Part shown: in pieces, positions 32,931-41,648 of the stretch
Layout: every line of letters starts with the position of its first letter
How positions within the stretch are numbered: position 1 is the first letter of the stretch
DNA from: an uncultured Clostridium sp.
GTDB taxonomy: Bacteria > Bacillota > Clostridia > Lachnospirales > Lachnospiraceae
NCBI GenBank assembly: GCA_900549235.1
Contig: URNT01000027.1
Span: forward strand, 1-45,739
DNA: 45,739 nt
Direction: 5' to 3'
The notes under the pieces: model-generated
Told to the model about the DNA's origin: nothing
Seen by the model: the letters and a program-made list of their open reading frames with translations, nothing else
Databases searched by the model: none
Made by a program: the position numbers and the translations under genes

Positions 32931-33602
32931 GTGAAAATAGCTAAAAATGCAAGCAAAAGACATCATATTATAATTGATATAATCATAATATCTTTTGGAC
33001 TATTAATATCATCTTTTGGTACAGCTTTATTTTATCAAGCCGGATTGGGGTCGGGAGCAATGGCGACATTTAGTGATGGTCTCCATAAACTTATGAATAT
33101 TAGTTATGGAGCAGCTAATATGACAGCCAATATAGCCTTTTTGATTTTACTGTTCGTCTGTGATCGGAAAATGATTAATGTAGGAACTGTTTTATGTGTA
33201 TTCCTCATCGGAATATTTGTAGATATGGGAACGCTTTTACTTACACCTTTTTCTATTGCATCGATGCCTGTGTGGTTTCGTTTCTTATGTATGCTATTGA
33301 GTTGTGTGATGATGGGGGGCGGCCTTGGATTGTATGTTGCAGTTGACAGAGGCTTTGGAGCTTTAGAGGGTTTAGTAAAATATGTTTGCAAAAAAGGCAA
33401 GATCAGTTTTGATAAGGTCAAAATTATACAGGATTTTTTATTGATTGGTATAGGAATTATGCTTCATGCAGAATGGGGAATTGGAACAGTGATTTCTGCA
33501 ATTTTAATTGGGCCTATCATGCGGGTGTCGATTGAGTACTTTCAATTGGTGCTTTATAAAAAACAGAACATCTCCCCGGTGGGGGATAATATAAAAATTT
33601 AA
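32931..33602 (+). CDS. YczE/YitT-type membrane protein
   Basis: 223 aa, five or six membrane helices. The opening FGLLISSFGTALFYQAGLGSGAMATFSDGL and the GLYVAVDRGFGALEGL segment match the YczE/YitT superfamily of small integral membrane proteins of unknown role. The start is a GTG at 32931; an in-frame stop lies 4 nt upstream and the nearest purine-rich site (AAAGGA) is 17 nt away, so translation initiation looks weak. It is first in the transporter operon, 17 bp before the lipoprotein gene, so a role in nucleoside or base export/import is possible but unproven. Confidence 0.7.
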   Translation: MKIAKNASKRHHIIIDIIIISFGLLISSFGTALFYQAGLGSGAMATFSDGLHKLMNISYGAANMTANIAFLILLFVCDRKMINVGTVLCVFLIGIFVDMGTLLLTPFSIASMPVWFRFLCMLLSCVMMGGGLGLYVAVDRGFGALEGLVKYVCKKGKISFDKVKIIQDFLLIGIGIMLHAEWGIGTVISAILIGPIMRVSIEYFQLVLYKKQNISPVGDNIKI

Positions 33603-33619
33603 CTTGAGGAGGTTGTAAA

Positions 33620-34837
33620 ATGAAAAAAGTGCTAGCGTTGGTACTGTCATGTACTACGGTTGTTTGCGGATTAGTAGGATGCGGTGGACAAACAATCGAA
33701 ACTAAAAAAGCAAATGAAACAACAGAAAAGCAGGAGGTATCCACAGAAGCAGATGGTGCTGAAATAAATGCGGCAAGCACAGGCAAGATTGATTTATCAA
33801 AATTTGAAGATGAAGATATAGGTGTTTGCTTGGTAATCAATACAAATCTTGGTGATAAGTCCATCTGTGATCTCTCCTATGCAGGACTTGAAAAAATAGG
33901 TGTTGATTATGGAGTTAGAACAAAATGTATCGAACTTGCAGGGGATGCGACAAAACAGGTTCCCACTTTTATTGATCTTGCAGAGGATCCTGAATGGGAT
34001 ATCATTATTGCTGGTACACCAAACTTAAGAGAAAGTTTGTTGGAAGTAGCAGAGGATTATCCGGAACAGCAATTTATCCTTTATGACGCAGCGGTTGCAA
34101 ATGCAGATGAAGGAGTTACCTCTGAAGATTTTCCAAATGTATACTCCATGGAGCATGGTCAAAATGAGGGGTCTTATGTTGTAGGAGCAGCAGCAGCAAT
34201 GCTGACAACTTCCGATGATGAAAAGACAAACGATGAACATATTATTGGATTTGTCGGAGGCGGACAGAATACAGCGATTGAGGATTTTCTTGTTGGTTAT
34301 ATCGAAGGTGCTAAGGCAATAGATCCGGAAATTAAAGTTTTGATTTCTTATATCGGAAGCTTTAATGATGCTGCAAAAGGCAAAGAACTTGCCATGGCTC
34401 AGATTGACCAGGGCGCTGATGTTGTATTTGCTGTAGCAGGAGGAGCAGGACTTGGTGTAGTATCCGGCTGCGCTGAAAAAGGTGTTTATGCAATTGGTGT
34501 TGATGGTGATCAGTATGAAATCCTCAAAGAGGATGATCCTGAAACAGCAGCTGCAATTTGTACATCTATGCAGAAAAAATGTGACCAGACTGTATATGGA
34601 TGTGTAAGCCGTGCGCTGGAGGGAACCCTTCCATATGGAACTTATGACAAGCAGGGGCTTGCTGCTGGTGTCGTTGGTGCGGCAGATAATGAGAATTTTA
34701 GGGCTATTTTCACAGAAGAGCAGATTGCCACGTTAAAAGACATGGAAGTAAAAGTAGCTTCTGGTGAAGTAAGCGTATTTTCTGCAATTGGTGCGGATGA
34801 TGCTTCTATTCAGGAACTGAAGGATAGCGTTCAGTAA
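33620..34837 (+). CDS. BMP-family nucleoside-binding lipoprotein
   Basis: 405 aa. The signal peptide ends in lipobox LVGC (Cys21), followed by a linker and a periplasmic-binding-protein fold of the BMP/Med type: AGLEKIGVDYG, WDIIIAGTPNLRESL, GFVGGGQNTAIEDFLVGYIEGA and DVVFAVAGGAGLGVVSG. These proteins capture nucleosides and hand them to a Nup/BmpA-type ABC importer, here the three genes downstream. AGGAGG fits the start. A hairpin after the stop separates it from the ATPase gene. Confidence 0.9.
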   Translation: MKKVLALVLSCTTVVCGLVGCGGQTIETKKANETTEKQEVSTEADGAEINAASTGKIDLSKFEDEDIGVCLVINTNLGDKSICDLSYAGLEKIGVDYGVRTKCIELAGDATKQVPTFIDLAEDPEWDIIIAGTPNLRESLLEVAEDYPEQQFILYDAAVANADEGVTSEDFPNVYSMEHGQNEGSYVVGAAAAMLTTSDDEKTNDEHIIGFVGGGQNTAIEDFLVGYIEGAKAIDPEIKVLISYIGSFNDAAKGKELAMAQIDQGADVVFAVAGGAGLGVVSGCAEKGVYAIGVDGDQYEILKEDDPETAAAICTSMQKKCDQTVYGCVSRALEGTLPYGTYDKQGLAAGVVGAADNENFRAIFTEEQIATLKDMEVKVASGEVSVFSAIGADDASIQELKDSVQ

Positions 34838-34849
34838 GTATTTTTCTAA

Positions 34850-34887
34850 CAGCCGCAGCGATAAAAAACTGCGGCTGTATATTTTAT
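34850..34887 (+). terminator. Attenuating hairpin between binding protein and ATPase
   Basis: CAGCCGCAG (34850-34858) pairs perfectly with CTGCGGCTG (34869-34877), followed by a T-rich tail (TATATTTTAT). Its place inside the operon suggests partial termination, giving more binding protein than ATPase. Confidence 0.7.
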
Positions 34888-34907
34888 AAGGAATGGAGGG
34901 ATATTGC

Positions 34908-36458
34908 TTGGAAAAAAACATTTTATCCATGAAAAATATTACGAAAGTTTATTCAAATGGATTTGTGGCAAATAAGAATGTAAATTTTTCGGTGCATGAA
35001 GGTGAGATTCATGCCTTGGTGGGTGAGAATGGTGCTGGTAAGAGCACTTTGATGAAGATGCTATTTGGATCAGAAAAACCGGATGAAGGAAGAATTTTAC
35101 TTTACGGAGAAGAAATACACATTGACAACCCAACTGTTGCAATTCGATATGGAATTGGAATGGTGCATCAGCACTTTATGTTGGTTCCATCACTGAGTGT
35201 GGCAGATAATTTGGTAATTGGAATGGAACCAGAGAAAAATGGGCTTTATGATGCGGCAAAGGCAGAAAAAATTGCCAGAGAAGCGTCAGAAAAGTATAAT
35301 TTGATTGTTGATCCCAAAGCAAAAGTGGTTGATTTGTCGGTAGGCTTGAAGCAGAAAGTGGAAATTTTGAAAGCACTTATAAGAGGCGCAAAAATACTGA
35401 TTCTTGATGAACCAACAGCTGTTTTGACACCGCAGGAGACAAAAGAACTGTTCATTGAGTTGAAAAATTTGAAAAATCAAGGATACACGGTTGTTTTTAT
35501 TTCACATAAGTTGAATGAAGTAAAAGAACTTTGCGATAGAGTGACAGTATTGCGTGCCGGAAAAATGATTGGTGTAGAGGAAATTGCCAATGTTTCAGAA
35601 CAAGATATTTCCCGCATGATGGTTGGCCGAGATGTGCGTCTCAATATTGAAAAGGAAAAAGCCGTTGCAAAAGAAACCGTGTTGAAAGTGTCTCATGTCA
35701 ATAAGGCAAATGCACTTGGAAAACAGGTGCTGAAAGACGTTTCTTTTCGGATTCCCAGAGGTGTTATTTTAGGGATTGCCGGAGTGGAAGGAAATGGACA
35801 AAGCGAAATTTCCGAAATTATCTCAGGAATGGATGGGGATTTTGAAGGTGAGGTTGAAGTAAATGGAAAAAGCACCAGAAAAATGTCTGTTCGTGAACTT
35901 AGAGAAAATGGAGTGGCTCACATTTCGGAAGATCGTATGACGTATGGTATAGTGGGAGACGGAAGTATTGCAGAGAATATCATCTCAGACCGCTATTATA
36001 AAAAAGAATTTCAGAAAGGATTCCTGCTGAATCAGAATAAAATTAATCATCTGGTAGAAGAATTAATAGAAAAATTTAATGTGAAATGTGATGGAAAGGA
36101 TCAGCCAATTCGGATGCTTTCAGGTGGTAATATGCAGAAGGTGGTAGCAGCTCGCGAATTTACAAATAATGCGGATTTAATTATTGCAAATCAACCTACA
36201 CGAGGCATTGATATCGGGGCTAGTATGTTCCTTCGTAATAAGTTAGTTGAACTTCGAGATGCAGGAGCGTCAGTTCTTTTAATCTCAGCAGATTTAAGTG
36301 AAGTAATGGAAGTAAGCGACCGCTTGATTGTTATGAGTGGTGGAAAAATTTCAGCATATTTTGAAAATGCAGAAGATGTTACAGAAGAAGAGATGGGACT
36401 TTATATGCTGGGGTTAAAGCAGATGCCACCTGAAGAGATAAGGAGGGCTTCCAATTGA
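34908..36458 (+). CDS. Nucleoside ABC importer ATPase, double domain
   Basis: 516 aa with two fused nucleotide-binding domains, as in NupO/YufO- and RbsA-type ATPases. First domain: Walker A GENGAGKST near 40, LSVGLKQKVEI, LILDEPTAVLTP. Second domain: Walker A is replaced by GVEGNGQSE, with LSGGNMQKVV and ANQPTRGIDIG; this degeneration is usual in the family. I start at TTG 34908, 7 nt after GGAGGG; ATG 34893 is in frame but overlaps its own ribosome binding site. The stop overlaps the permease start. Confidence 0.9.
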   Translation: MEKNILSMKNITKVYSNGFVANKNVNFSVHEGEIHALVGENGAGKSTLMKMLFGSEKPDEGRILLYGEEIHIDNPTVAIRYGIGMVHQHFMLVPSLSVADNLVIGMEPEKNGLYDAAKAEKIAREASEKYNLIVDPKAKVVDLSVGLKQKVEILKALIRGAKILILDEPTAVLTPQETKELFIELKNLKNQGYTVVFISHKLNEVKELCDRVTVLRAGKMIGVEEIANVSEQDISRMMVGRDVRLNIEKEKAVAKETVLKVSHVNKANALGKQVLKDVSFRIPRGVILGIAGVEGNGQSEISEIISGMDGDFEGEVEVNGKSTRKMSVRELRENGVAHISEDRMTYGIVGDGSIAENIISDRYYKKEFQKGFLLNQNKINHLVEELIEKFNVKCDGKDQPIRMLSGGNMQKVVAAREFTNNADLIIANQPTRGIDIGASMFLRNKLVELRDAGASVLLISADLSEVMEVSDRLIVMSGGKISAYFENAEDVTEEEMGLYMLGLKQMPPEEIRRASN

Positions 36459-37531
36459 GCACGAAGAAGATAGAACAACAATTTCAGATATTAAGAACGT
36501 TATTGGCAGTTGCAATTGCAATCGTCGCTGCCTTTGTAATTATTTGCTTTATTAGTGAAAGTCCGCTGGAAACCATCAGAACATTTGTGTTGGGACCCTT
36601 GGAGTCAAAAAGAAAAATTGGAAATATTATTACCAATTTAACCCCCATGCTGTTTGTGGGAACCGGTGTGTGTTTGATTTTTTCTGCTAATCAAACCAAT
36701 ATGGCTGTAGAAGGCGGATTCTTTGTGGGAGCAATGTTAGCGACTGTTGCAGCAACTTGTTTGCATCTTCCGGCTGGACTGCATATTATTGTATGTTTGA
36801 CTGCAGGAGGATTGGCTGGAGCAGCAGCCTGTGCAATCCCGGCATTTTTGTATATTAAATATAATGCAAAACCGGTTGTCAGTTCTATTATGGTAAATAA
36901 TATGTGTCTTTATATCGGGCTTTTTGTAATTAATCATTTGGTAAGAGACCCAGGGGCAGGTTTTTTGGCATCTTATCGTTTTGATGCGACTGCAAGAATC
37001 GGAGAAATGATTAAAGGAACCGGAATACACTATGGCATTTTACTGGGAATTGTAGTGCTTGTACTTGGGCATTTATATTTGAATAAAAGCAAAGCTGGAT
37101 ACGAAATCCGGACAGTGGGTCGGAATGTGGATTTTGCAAGATATTCTGGAATGAATGTGAATCATGTGATTACAAAAGCGCAATTGCTTGGTGGCTTTTT
37201 AGCTGGAATGGGCGGTGCTGTGGAAGTGCTGGGAATGTATAAGAGATTTCAGTATCAGGCATTGACTAACCATGGATTTGACGGGATTATGATTGGAATT
37301 ATGGCAGCGTATAATCCTAAGATGCTTCCTCTTGCTGCCCTGTTTTTAGCTTACATTCGTGTAGGAGCAGATTGTATGCAGAGAAACAGTGATGTACCGG
37401 TTGAACTTGCTAATATTATGATTTCAATTATTGTTATTATGATTGTAGCAGAGCGATTCTTGTATAAGATGAAGCATAAGAAAATTGTAGCAGCAGCTAA
37501 AAAAGAATTAGCAGGAATGGCGGAGGTGTAA
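36455..37531 (+). CDS. Nucleoside ABC transporter permease 1
   Basis: 358 aa, eight to ten membrane helices, of the BPD_transp_2 class (NupP/YufP-like). Typical segments are LTPMLFVGTGVCLIFSANQTNMAVEGGFFVGA and GYEIRTVGRNVDFARYSGMNV, the EAA-like loop facing the ATPase. Start is TTG at 36455, behind AGGAGGG and overlapping the ATPase stop. It forms the channel with the next gene. Confidence 0.9.
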   Translation: MSTKKIEQQFQILRTLLAVAIAIVAAFVIICFISESPLETIRTFVLGPLESKRKIGNIITNLTPMLFVGTGVCLIFSANQTNMAVEGGFFVGAMLATVAATCLHLPAGLHIIVCLTAGGLAGAAACAIPAFLYIKYNAKPVVSSIMVNNMCLYIGLFVINHLVRDPGAGFLASYRFDATARIGEMIKGTGIHYGILLGIVVLVLGHLYLNKSKAGYEIRTVGRNVDFARYSGMNVNHVITKAQLLGGFLAGMGGAVEVLGMYKRFQYQALTNHGFDGIMIGIMAAYNPKMLPLAALFLAYIRVGADCMQRNSDVPVELANIMISIIVIMIVAERFLYKMKHKKIVAAAKKELAGMAEV

Positions 37532-37534
37532 TAG

Positions 37535-38494
37535 ATGGATAAAATATTTGTTGCGATTTTTACACCGGAGTTTCTTTTTTCGGTCATTCGCGTATCAACG
37601 CCTTTGATTTTAGGCGCTATGGCAGCATTGATATGTAATAGAGGCGGTATGCTCCATATTGCATTTGAAGGAATTATGTTATCGGCAGCTTTTTTTGGAA
37701 TGCTTACCAGTGCGTTGACTCAGAATGTTTTTTTAGGTGTCTTGGGAGCTATTGCCGGTGGTTTACTGATTTCTATGATGTTGGGGTATTTTAATCTGGT
37801 TCTGAATTCTGACCGAACATTGACAGGAATAGCGTTAAATACCTTTGCATCAGCAGGAACGGTGTTTGCTCTTTATCTTCTGGTTGAGGATAAGGGAACT
37901 TCAAGTTCGCTTTCCTCCTTGGTAGTTCCGAATTTAGATATTCCTATTTTAAAAGATATTCCTATTCTCGGAACCGCACTTTCTGGTCATAATGTGCTGA
38001 CCTACATTGCGTTTTTAACAGTATTTCTTACTTATATCATTATTTTTCGGACGCCTCTTGGACTTCGAATTAGAACGGTTGGAGAAAACCCCAATGCTGC
38101 GGCTTCTGTTGGAATTGATGTAATGCAAGTGAGATTTATTACATTGGCAATCAGTGCTGTTGTTGCATCTTTAGCGGGAGCTTATATGTCTATGGGATAT
38201 TTAAGCTGGTTTTCCAGAGATATGGTTGCTGGCCGCGGCTTTATGGCGATTGCGGCCCAGAATTTAGGAACAGCGCTTCCCTTGCCGAGTTTCCTTGCGG
38301 CTTTGGCCTTTGGTGCGGTTACTGCATTGGCAAATGTATTACAAACATTGAACATGCCGTCTGAAATTATTCAGGCAATGCCATATGTAGCAACTTTATT
38401 TGGACTTGGATTTTTTGGGTATGCAGCCAAGAGAAACAATGAAAAGCGGGCAAAAGCCATTTTGGCGCATGCTAAAGAGGGAGAAGCAGTATGA
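37535..38494 (+). CDS. Nucleoside ABC transporter permease 2
   Basis: 319 aa, BPD_transp_2 class (NupQ/YufQ-like) with about eight helices. Seen: RVSTPLILGAMAALICNRGGMLHIAFEGIM, GLRIRTVGENPNAAASVGID and GYLSWFSRDMVAGRGFMAIA, all diagnostic of nucleoside-type permeases. It starts 3 bp after permease 1 and overlaps the esterase start (4 bp), so the transporter and the esterase are translationally linked. Confidence 0.92.
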   Translation: MDKIFVAIFTPEFLFSVIRVSTPLILGAMAALICNRGGMLHIAFEGIMLSAAFFGMLTSALTQNVFLGVLGAIAGGLLISMMLGYFNLVLNSDRTLTGIALNTFASAGTVFALYLLVEDKGTSSSLSSLVVPNLDIPILKDIPILGTALSGHNVLTYIAFLTVFLTYIIIFRTPLGLRIRTVGENPNAAASVGIDVMQVRFITLAISAVVASLAGAYMSMGYLSWFSRDMVAGRGFMAIAAQNLGTALPLPSFLAALAFGAVTALANVLQTLNMPSEIIQAMPYVATLFGLGFFGYAAKRNNEKRAKAILAHAKEGEAV

Positions 38495-39285
38495 TCTTAA
38501 GTCATTGTAATTTTTATTCAAAGGCATTAGAAAATCATGTTGATGTAAATGTGCTACTTCCGACTATGACAGACAATGATTATTTTTTCAAAACTTACGA
38601 TGAAATATATGGAGAAAGAAAAGTAGGCGTTTTATATTTGTTACATGGAGCGTTAGATGATTATACTATGTGGATTCGGCATACGAATATTGAACAGTAT
38701 GCTGAAGAAGCAGGAATTGCAGTTGTTATGCCATCTGGACAGAATGGATTCTATAGCAATGCATTATATGGGTTAAAGTATTTTGATTATATTACAGAGG
38801 AATTGCCCAGAATGATAGAATATACATTCCCGGTTTCAGGAAAACGTGAGGATAGATTTATTGCAGGACCATCTATGGGAGGCTATGGGGCAAGCAAATG
38901 CGCACTTGCTTGTCCGGATCGTTATGCAGCATTTGGAGATTTTTCGGGAGCAGTGGATCCGGAAACTTTAGAACCATTGATGACTCAAATGGGTTTTGGA
39001 TTTTTTCGATATGATTTGATATTTGGCGGAAGCGATAAAGTAACAGGAAGTAAGGATGATCTTCAGGTTCTTGCAGAGAGCTGTAGGGAATTTAACCAGA
39101 AACCGTTTGCATTTGTAGCTTGCGGCGAAGAAGATACCAATAATTATGGAATGAATCAGTCGTTTTATGAGAAATTGAAGGATTGTGGATTTAAAACGCA
39201 GTTTTATGGCGGTCATGGTTTTCATGATTGGGTTTATTGGGATAAAATTGTGAAGTTGTTTATTGAAAAGTTAAAAGAAATTTAG
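38491..39285 (+). CDS. Alpha/beta-hydrolase esterase (EstA/tributyrin esterase-like)
   Basis: 264 aa. It has the esterase-D/EstA fold: YLLHGALDDYTMW (oxyanion loop), nucleophile Ser128 in GPSMGGYGASK, an acidic residue in CGEEDTNNYG, and the His in GHGFHDWVYW. It lacks a signal peptide, so it acts in the cytoplasm. Such enzymes remove short acyl groups, for example acetyl esters. Its ATG overlaps the permease stop (ATGA), so an imported acylated nucleoside or sugar ester is a reasonable guess, but no substrate can be read. Confidence 0.85.
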   Translation: MILSHCNFYSKALENHVDVNVLLPTMTDNDYFFKTYDEIYGERKVGVLYLLHGALDDYTMWIRHTNIEQYAEEAGIAVVMPSGQNGFYSNALYGLKYFDYITEELPRMIEYTFPVSGKREDRFIAGPSMGGYGASKCALACPDRYAAFGDFSGAVDPETLEPLMTQMGFGFFRYDLIFGGSDKVTGSKDDLQVLAESCREFNQKPFAFVACGEEDTNNYGMNQSFYEKLKDCGFKTQFYGGHGFHDWVYWDKIVKLFIEKLKEI

Positions 39286-39321
39286 TTTATATTAAGAAAG
39301 TGAGGTTAAAAATATCGAATA

Positions 39322-39351
39322 TTGATGGAGAATGTGTTATACCTGTATACT
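39322..39351 (+). promoter_or_regulatory. Promoter and possible operator of the GntR gene
   Basis: TTGATG (39322-39327), 18 nt, TATACT (39346-39351). TATAC-CT-GTATA (39338-39349) is a short palindrome covering the -10 box and is the best candidate autoregulatory site. I found no identical copy in the 32752-32930 control region. Confidence 0.45.
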
Positions 39352-39377
39352 AGAAATAGTAATGAGGGGGAAATATC

Positions 39378-40067
39378 ATGTATAAAAATCAGACTTCAGA
39401 AATTGCATATGATTATATAGTTGACCAAATTCGCTCGGGTGTATGGAAATCAGGCGACAAAATTGCAACAGAGGTGCAGTTGACGGAGAATATTGGGGTA
39501 AGTCGAGTTGCTGTCAGAGAGGCTATTGAACGTTTGGTAACGATGTCAGTATTGAATAAAGTGCAGGGGTCAGGCACATACGTCGAGCAGAAGGAAAATA
39601 TGTCTTTTATGAGCGTATCTATTTTAGGGGTAGATGCGGATTATATGCTTAAGATTCTTGAATTTCGAAAGATGTTTGATTCCTATAATGTGGAGTTGTT
39701 TTTGAAATATGCAACAGATGAAGAAATAGAACTTCTTAAACAGAATTATCAGGAAATGATAAATGCAAAGGAAGATATGCAGAAGTTTCGAGCAATTGAT
39801 CAACGTTTTCATGATATCATTGCAAATGGGACAAGGAATCCGATGATTATTCAGATTTCAAAGATTTTTATTGATACGTTTGAGGCAAATCAGGATCAAA
39901 TGTATCATAAAATAGGCCCACAGAATGCAATTTACTATCATGGGAAAATGCTGGAGGCGATTATAGAGCGAAATGCAGAGGTGGCATCAGTTTATGCGAG
40001 GATGGCGATAGAAGCTTCAATTCGTCGTATAGAATCGCAAAAGAATCTTAATAATGCGAATCAGTAG
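39378..40067 (+). CDS. FadR-subfamily GntR transcriptional regulator
   Basis: 229 aa. An N-terminal winged helix-turn-helix (IAYDYIVDQIRSGVWKSGDKIATEVQL, IGVSRVAVREAIERLVTMSVL, VQGSGTYV) is followed by an all-helical FCD ligand-binding domain (DQRFHDIIANGT, and YHGKMLEAIIERN with its metal-binding His). FCD regulators respond to small acids or sugar derivatives. It lies between the transporter/esterase genes and the glycyl-radical genes, 66 bp before the latter, and most likely controls both. GAGGGGG precedes the ATG. Confidence 0.88.
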   Translation: MYKNQTSEIAYDYIVDQIRSGVWKSGDKIATEVQLTENIGVSRVAVREAIERLVTMSVLNKVQGSGTYVEQKENMSFMSVSILGVDADYMLKILEFRKMFDSYNVELFLKYATDEEIELLKQNYQEMINAKEDMQKFRAIDQRFHDIIANGTRNPMIIQISKIFIDTFEANQDQMYHKIGPQNAIYYHGKMLEAIIERNAEVASVYARMAIEASIRRIESQKNLNNANQ

Positions 40068-40133
40068 ATGATCCGCATTACAAATATCGGAGATCATATG
40101 GATTGTGGATGTATTATAATAGGAGGAAATGCT

Positions 40134-41648
40134 ATGGATAAAGAAAAACTGGAAGGCGCTACTTATAATATCTTGACATCGAAGAAATTGACTTATCGAC
40201 AAAAATTAATTCAATTGGCGAGACAGGCAGAAGACAGTCTTAATGTTTTAAATATTCCAGAGAAGTTTGCGAAGTATTTCGAAACTCGTGCCCTATGTGA
40301 TATGAATGAAGGAAATGCTCCTTACAGGCCGCGTTATGTGATGGTAGATTTTAAAAAATTTATGAAGCAAGGAAGTGAATTTTTAAAACTTACGCCGCCG
40401 AAAAATTTGGATGAAGCAATTTTTGCATTAATCACATTATATTATCATATTCCATCAATTACAACAATGCCTGTTTATATTGGGAATTTGGACACTTTAC
40501 TGGATCCGTTTCTTGATGGACTCAGTGATGAAGAGGTGAAAAATAAGTTTAAGCTGTTTTTAAACTATATTGATCGTACCATTGCAGATGGGTATTGCCA
40601 TGGAAACCTGGGGCCGAAAGATCTACGGGCAACAAGACTTTTTTTGGAATGTGAACAGGAGCTTCAAAATGCAGTACCGAATTTTACAATAAAATATGAT
40701 CCGGATCAAACTCCTGATAGTCTGATGGAAAAAGCCATTTTGTGTGCACTGAATTGTGCGAACCCTGCTTTCGCAAATCATAAAGTACATAAGAATACAT
40801 ATTGGGATTATGGTATTTCCAGCTGTTACAATGTGCTGCCGTTACGGGGGGGATCTTACATTTTGTCAAGGATAGTCATTCCACGACTTGCAAAGATGTC
40901 TGACAGTACAGAACAGTTTTTAAATGAAATTTTGCCGGAAGCACTTTTGGGGCTTGGACAGTATATGGATGAACGGATTCGATTTTTAGTAGAGGATTCA
41001 GGATTCTTTGAAAGTTCTTTTTTGGTAAAAGAAGGACTAATCGAGCGAGAAAATTTTACGGCTATGTTTGGGGTAGCCGGTTTGTGTGATGGAGTGAATT
41101 ATTTGATGCGGGAAAGCGGAAAACGTTATGGTCATGCACCGGAAGCAGATGATCTTGCAGAGAAAATCATGACTATCATTTCAGACTTTGTAGCTTCATA
41201 TCCTGCAAAATATTGTGAAGTATCAGGAGGACATTATTTATTGCATGCGCAGGCAGGACTTTCTACAGATGTGAGAGTAACCTCTGGAGTGAGGATTGTT
41301 GTTGGAGATGAGCCGGAAAGTTTATATGCACATTTGAGACACAGTGCGCGTTTCCATAAGTTCTTCCCTACAGGCTGTTCAGATATCTTTCCGTTTGAAG
41401 AAACTGCCAAGAGAAATCCGGAAGCGGTTTTAGATATTATAAAAGGTGCTTTTTTAGAAGGGGATAAATACCTTGCAATTTATCAATCGGACAGTGATCT
41501 TGTACGTATTACTGGATATCTCGTAAAGCGCAGCGACATTGAAAAATACGATAATGGTGAGGTTGTACTGCAGGATACTGTTCAAAATGGTAGCAGTAAT
41601 TATAAGCTGAACCAGTTAGATCAAAGAAAGGTTCGAAGCAATGATTGA
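40134..41648 (+). CDS. yjjI: YjjI-type glycyl radical enzyme
   Basis: 504 aa, close in length to E. coli YjjI. Recognisable family blocks are CDMNEGNAPYRPRYV, PSITTMPVYIGNLD, ESSFLVKEGL, MFGVAGLCDGVNYL and HAQAGLSTDVR. The active-site cysteine is Cys231 (GISSCYNVLPL) and the radical glycine Gly461 (LVRITGYLVKRSD) near the C-terminus. It works anaerobically after activation by the next gene. The reaction of YjjI enzymes is not known to me; in E. coli the gene lies near the deoCABD deoxynucleoside operon. I start at 40134 behind AGGAGG; the frame is open from 40068. It overlaps the activase by 8 bp. Confidence 0.9.
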   Translation: MDKEKLEGATYNILTSKKLTYRQKLIQLARQAEDSLNVLNIPEKFAKYFETRALCDMNEGNAPYRPRYVMVDFKKFMKQGSEFLKLTPPKNLDEAIFALITLYYHIPSITTMPVYIGNLDTLLDPFLDGLSDEEVKNKFKLFLNYIDRTIADGYCHGNLGPKDLRATRLFLECEQELQNAVPNFTIKYDPDQTPDSLMEKAILCALNCANPAFANHKVHKNTYWDYGISSCYNVLPLRGGSYILSRIVIPRLAKMSDSTEQFLNEILPEALLGLGQYMDERIRFLVEDSGFFESSFLVKEGLIERENFTAMFGVAGLCDGVNYLMRESGKRYGHAPEADDLAEKIMTIISDFVASYPAKYCEVSGGHYLLHAQAGLSTDVRVTSGVRIVVGDEPESLYAHLRHSARFHKFFPTGCSDIFPFEETAKRNPEAVLDIIKGAFLEGDKYLAIYQSDSDLVRITGYLVKRSDIEKYDNGEVVLQDTVQNGSSNYKLNQLDQRKVRSND

